Shown: piece after piece, positions 6,535 to 8,692 of the stretch
Numbering within the stretch: position 1 is the first letter of the stretch
How the letters are laid out: each line of letters begins with the position of its first letter
Translations under genes and position numbers: made by a program
Notes under the pieces: model-generated
What the model saw: the letters and a program-made list of their open reading frames with translations, nothing else
Told to the model about the DNA's origin: nothing
The model's database searches: none
Origin: Paludibacteraceae bacterium
GTDB lineage: Bacteria; Bacteroidota; Bacteroidia; Bacteroidales; Paludibacteraceae
Reading direction: 5' to 3'
Assembly (NCBI GenBank): GCA_947445425.1
Contig: CANFFA010000075.1
Span: 1 to 8,692 of the forward strand
Length of the DNA stretch: 8,692 nt

Positions 6535-7305
6535 ATGAAAAACAGAAAGAAACTCCCCTACCCTACAATACGCAAGGCTACACTTATTGTAATTGCCTTG
6601 GGATTTGCAATTACATTGGGCGTTGCGTTTCATATCATAAACAAAAACAGTCTCACATTAAAAGGAAGAATGATTACTCCCGAATGTGATCACGTAAGAT
6701 TTCCAAGTGCACCCATCAGTCCAAGTTACAAACTTGAAGACAGAAATGATATTCATTTACTACATGCCCAAAGAAATGGCGTGGTACCGCCATTCAAAAC
6801 CGACTCCAGTTTCAATGCTGAAATTTCGGGACTCCTTCGAAAATCAAGATTGGTAAAAATCACCGAAAATAGATTTTACCAACTCAAATCACTAAGCTAT
6901 TCTCAGCCCTACCTTATTCCTGAAGCAGTGGACATGCTAAATGAAATTGGCGCAAGGTTTCAGGCCAGATTAAAGGAGAAAAAACAGAAAAACTATAAAT
7001 TCAGAATCACTTCACTCATGCGCACAGTGGAAATGCAAAGTAAACTTTGTCATCACAATCGCAATGCAACGAAAAGTCAAACTGCCCATTTATTTGGAAC
7101 CACTGTTGACATCTCTTACAAAGACTTCTACAACACAGACAAAGACAGCATTGAAAGCAGTTATGAAGCAGTTCAAGCACTAACACAAACTTTAATCGCG
7201 ATGCGAATGGAGTGTCGGTTTCTAGCAGTAAGGGAATGTAAACAATCCTGCTTTCACATAACTGTTGTAGTTTGTCGCCCTAACGCTGAAGAGAGTAAAC
7301 CCTAA
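6535..7305 (+). CDS. DUF5715-family, M15 peptidase-like envelope protein
   Basis: 256 residues. Residues 14-35 are one hydrophobic segment after a KNRKK stretch, so the protein is probably anchored in the inner membrane with its body in the periplasm. The C-terminal half contains RITSLMRT (157-164), a conserved NRNAT-S segment (175-181), HLFGTTVDISY (185-195) and CFHITV (239-244). H185, D192 and H241, with E234 nearby, match the order and spacing of the metal ligands and general base of VanY/VanX-type M15 peptidases (HxxGxxxD, then E and H). Bacteroidota proteins of this kind are listed as DUF5715. Activity on peptidoglycan stem peptides is an inference from fold and motif. A second ATG at 6528 is in another frame and was rejected. 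It is followed by yigZ after 97 bases without a clear promoter. Confidence 0.8.
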   Translation: MKNRKKLPYPTIRKATLIVIALGFAITLGVAFHIINKNSLTLKGRMITPECDHVRFPSAPISPSYKLEDRNDIHLLHAQRNGVVPPFKTDSSFNAEISGLLRKSRLVKITENRFYQLKSLSYSQPYLIPEAVDMLNEIGARFQARLKEKKQKNYKFRITSLMRTVEMQSKLCHHNRNATKSQTAHLFGTTVDISYKDFYNTDKDSIESSYEAVQALTQTLIAMRMECRFLAVRECKQSCFHITVVVCRPNAEESKP

Positions 7306-7402
7306 GCAAAAAGATAAGGATAAATATACACAAGTGGAAATAAGGATTTTAAATTAACAGCACTTCATTTCGAAACAACATCATCTCGACTTATTTAAAG
7401 AA

Positions 7403-7999
7403 ATGACGGACACCTACAAAACCATTAATTCAGCTACAGAAGGCATTTACAAGGAAAAGGGCAGTAAATTCATTTCATTTGCAATACCAGCGAACAACAT
7501 CGAAGAAGTCAAAGAAATTGTAAAAGATTTTAGAAAAAAGTATTATGATGCCCGTCATGTATGTTATGCTTATATGCTGGGAATGGAGCAAAAAGAGTGG
7601 AGAGCAAATGATGACGGAGAACCTTCTGGGACAGCAGGAAAACCAATTCTCGGACAAATAAACTCGCATGAGCTTACAAACATTCTAGTTATAGTAGTTC
7701 GGTATTTTGGAGGCGTGTTATTAGGTACCGGAGGACTAGTACTTGCATACAAAGAAGCCACTATTGATGCATTACAACAAGCTGAAATAATTGAGAAAAC
7801 GATACAAACTAAGTTGTGTATACATTTTGAATATCCACTTATGAACGATGTGATGCGTGTACTAAAAGATAGTAGCGCAAGCATTCTAAATCAAAATTAC
7901 AATCAAGATTGTAGCATGGAAATCAACATTCGCAAACAGGAATACAATACTCTGCTTGGGAAATTAGAGAAAATTGAGGGCATAGTGATTAAGGTTTAG
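7403..7999 (+). CDS. YigZ/IMPACT family protein (UPF0029)
   Basis: 198 residues, the standard two-domain length. The N-terminal IMPACT/UPF0029 domain (about 17-123) has KGSKFISFA, ARHVCYAY (50-57), the hallmark DDGEPSGTAGKPIL (70-83) and VVRYFGGVLLGTGGL (98-112). The C-terminal DUF1949 domain (about 136-192) has the ferredoxin-like pattern ending IEGIVIKV. Eukaryotic IMPACT counteracts the kinase GCN2. The bacterial role is not settled; RNA or ribosome-associated and protease-related roles have been proposed. The closing codons and the TAG stop lie inside the left arm of a perfect hairpin (7983-8040). No Shine-Dalgarno site precedes the ATG, which follows the A-rich TTTAAAGAA. It may be transcribed with the upstream gene. 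Confidence 0.93.
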   Translation: MTDTYKTINSATEGIYKEKGSKFISFAIPANNIEEVKEIVKDFRKKYYDARHVCYAYMLGMEQKEWRANDDGEPSGTAGKPILGQINSHELTNILVIVVRYFGGVLLGTGGLVLAYKEATIDALQQAEIIEKTIQTKLCIHFEYPLMNDVMRVLKDSSASILNQNYNQDCSMEINIRKQEYNTLLGKLEKIEGIVIKV

Positions 8000-8040
8000 T
8001 GATTAATGATCAGTGATTAATCACTAAACCTTAATCACTA
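7983..8040 (+). terminator. perfect 25-bp hairpin over the yigZ stop codon
   Basis: Arms 7983-8007 and 8016-8040 are perfectly complementary over 25 bases around the loop GATCAGTG. The unit AGTGATTA starts at 7984, 7998 and 8012, exactly 14 bases apart, and its complement TAATCACT recurs at 8018 and 8032. The yigZ stop (7997-7999) lies in the left arm. Only a weak T-rich stretch (ATTTTATT, 8051-8058) follows, so termination between yigZ and infC is plausible but not certain. Confidence 0.65.
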
Positions 8041-8088
8041 ATAATAGGCTATTTTATTGAATCCCATCATAAAATGGCAAAAACTGCT

Positions 8089-8117
8089 TATGAATCAAAA
8101 AAAAAGTATTACATTTG
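8089..8117 (+). promoter_or_regulatory. probable infC promoter
   Basis: TACATTTG at 8110-8117 is an exact match to the Bacteroidetes -7 consensus TAnnTTTG. The -33 region is poor: TATG at 8089-8092 with 17-base spacing is the best candidate. A start near 8121 gives a leader of about 55 bases that includes AGGAGG. The hairpin at 7983-8040 upstream separates this promoter from yigZ. Confidence 0.6.
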
Positions 8118-8160
8118 CGGACTTAAAAAAACAGAATAATTTTATTTACAATTAAAGTTT

Positions 8161-8166
8161 AGGAGG
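8161..8166 (+). promoter_or_regulatory. strong Shine-Dalgarno site of infC
   Basis: AGGAGG is a six-base match to the anti-Shine-Dalgarno end of 16S rRNA, nine bases before the ATA at 8176. None of the other complete genes in the window has such a site, in line with the known weak use of Shine-Dalgarno pairing in Bacteroidota. It decides the start here, since no normal start codon exists in the frame. Confidence 0.85.
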
Positions 8167-8175
8167 AAACATACA

Positions 8176-8692
8176 ATAGCTAAGCAATTAACCATCAGAC
8201 CTCAAAGAGGAAGAGTAAAAGAGGCACCTAATCGTATCAATGAAAAGATTAAGGGGCTAAAAGAAGTTCGTTTAGTCGGAGACAATGTCGAACAAGGTGT
8301 TTTTTCCTATGATGAAGCCATTCGTATTGCCGACCAACTAGAATTAGATTTGGTAGAAATTTCACCGAATGCCGAACCTCCTGTATGTAGAATCGTTGAT
8401 TATCAAAAGTTTTTATATCAACTAAAAAAACGCGAGAAAGAGGCGAAAGCTAAAACATCTAAGGTCGTATTAAAAGAAATACGATTCGGTCCTCAAACTG
8501 ATGATCATGATTACAATTTCAAATTGAAACATGCCATCGAATTTTTAAAAGAGGGATGCAAGGTAAAAGCTTACGTATTTTTCAAAGGTCGTTCTATTCT
8601 TTTCAAAGAGCAAGGTGAAGTATTACTCCTTCGTTTTGCCAGCGCACTTGAAGATTATGCAAAAGTAGACCAATTGCCACAATTAGAAGGAA
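8176..8692 (+). CDS. infC: translation initiation factor IF-3, 5' part, AUA start
   Basis: 172 codons are visible; the 3' end is cut by the window. IF-3 binds the 30S subunit, keeps it apart from 50S and checks the initiator tRNA and start codon. The N-domain runs about 19-82 ([46 protein letters not shown]), followed by a lysine/glutamate-rich linker helix (about 80-95). The C-domain begins at [20 protein letters not shown] (97-116) and continues with [19 protein letters not shown]. The frame is open from a stop at 8137 and holds no ATG, GTG or TTG before residue 59, and no ATG at all. With AGGAGG at 8161 the natural start is ATA at 8176, giving (M)[13 protein letters not shown] rare start codon is the hallmark of IF-3 self-control in E. 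coli (AUU). rpmI and rplT would be expected just beyond the window. Confidence 0.93.
   Translation, partial: MAKQLTIRPQRGRVKEAPNRINEKIKGLKEVRLVGDNVEQGVFSYDEAIRIADQLELDLVEISPNAEPPVCRIVDYQKFLYQLKKREKEAKAKTSKVVLKEIRFGPQTDDHDYNFKLKHAIEFLKEGCKVKAYVFFKGRSILFKEQGEVLLLRFASALEDYAKVDQLPQLEG

Noticed and set aside
6451..6633. 60-codon open frame on - at the DUF5715 start
   Set aside because: Antisense to a real start and promoter; no known motif.
6384..6689. 101-codon open frame on + overlapping the DUF5715 start
   Set aside because: It includes the predicted promoter of the next gene and has Cys/His/Tyr-rich composition unlike a real protein.
7475..7884. two - strand open frames inside yigZ
   Set aside because: Antisense to a conserved two-domain protein; composition is that of shadow frames.
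8118..8175. infC leader considered as a riboswitch or structured attenuator
   Set aside because: Only about 55 bases, very AT-rich, with no stable stem or known aptamer pattern.

Overview
This is ordinary-looking chromosomal DNA from a low-GC member of the Bacteroidota, most likely Bacteroidales or a close relative; I cannot name the genus. Three things support the phylum. Several promoters match the Bacteroidetes -7 consensus TAnnTTTG: 6510-6517 and 8110-8117 on +, 6221-6228 on -. Shine-Dalgarno sites are missing in front of every gene except infC. The protein families fit too: a DUF5715-type protein, a short class I ManA, and a Sec-exported OmpA/LysM cell-wall protein.

Layout. Positions 1-28 probably hold the last codons of a + strand gene, followed by a strong hairpin (49-98) that can end transcription from both sides. 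From 139 to 6195 everything lies on the - strand. In transcription order it reads: sugar nucleotidyltransferase (6195-5290), galE (5196-4159), a terminator (4027-4073), manA (3912-2932), and a 905-residue OmpA-LysM protein with a repeat-rich linker (2856-139). A 339-base divergent promoter region (6196-6534) separates this block from the + strand genes. These are a membrane-anchored DUF5715/M15-like protein (6535-7305), a YigZ/IMPACT-family protein (7403-7999) and the start of infC, translation factor IF-3 (8176 to the window end).

Function. The - strand block joins nucleotide-sugar supply (sugar-1-phosphate activation, UDP-hexose epimerisation, mannose-6-phosphate/fructose-6-phosphate interconversion) to an exported peptidoglycan-binding protein. 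This suggests cell-envelope metabolism, although the enzymes are also general housekeeping genes. The + strand block is mixed: one envelope protein and two genes connected to translation.

Non-coding structure is plentiful. It includes a GTAGAG...CTCTAC REP-like palindrome (2876-2903), a 25-bp-arm AT-rich hairpin in the nucleotidyltransferase-galE gap (5211-5284) with a related fragment before manA (3923-3950), and a perfect 25-bp hairpin that covers the yigZ stop codon and has an internal 14-base period (7983-8040).

The two observations I rate highest are the infC start, which has no ATG/GTG/TTG and appears to be AUA behind a perfect AGGAGG in a phylum that rarely uses such sites, and the RINLADQE repeat linker of the OmpA-LysM protein. 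I see no defence system, mobile element, CRISPR array, tRNA or rRNA, and nothing that I would call a new multi-gene system.
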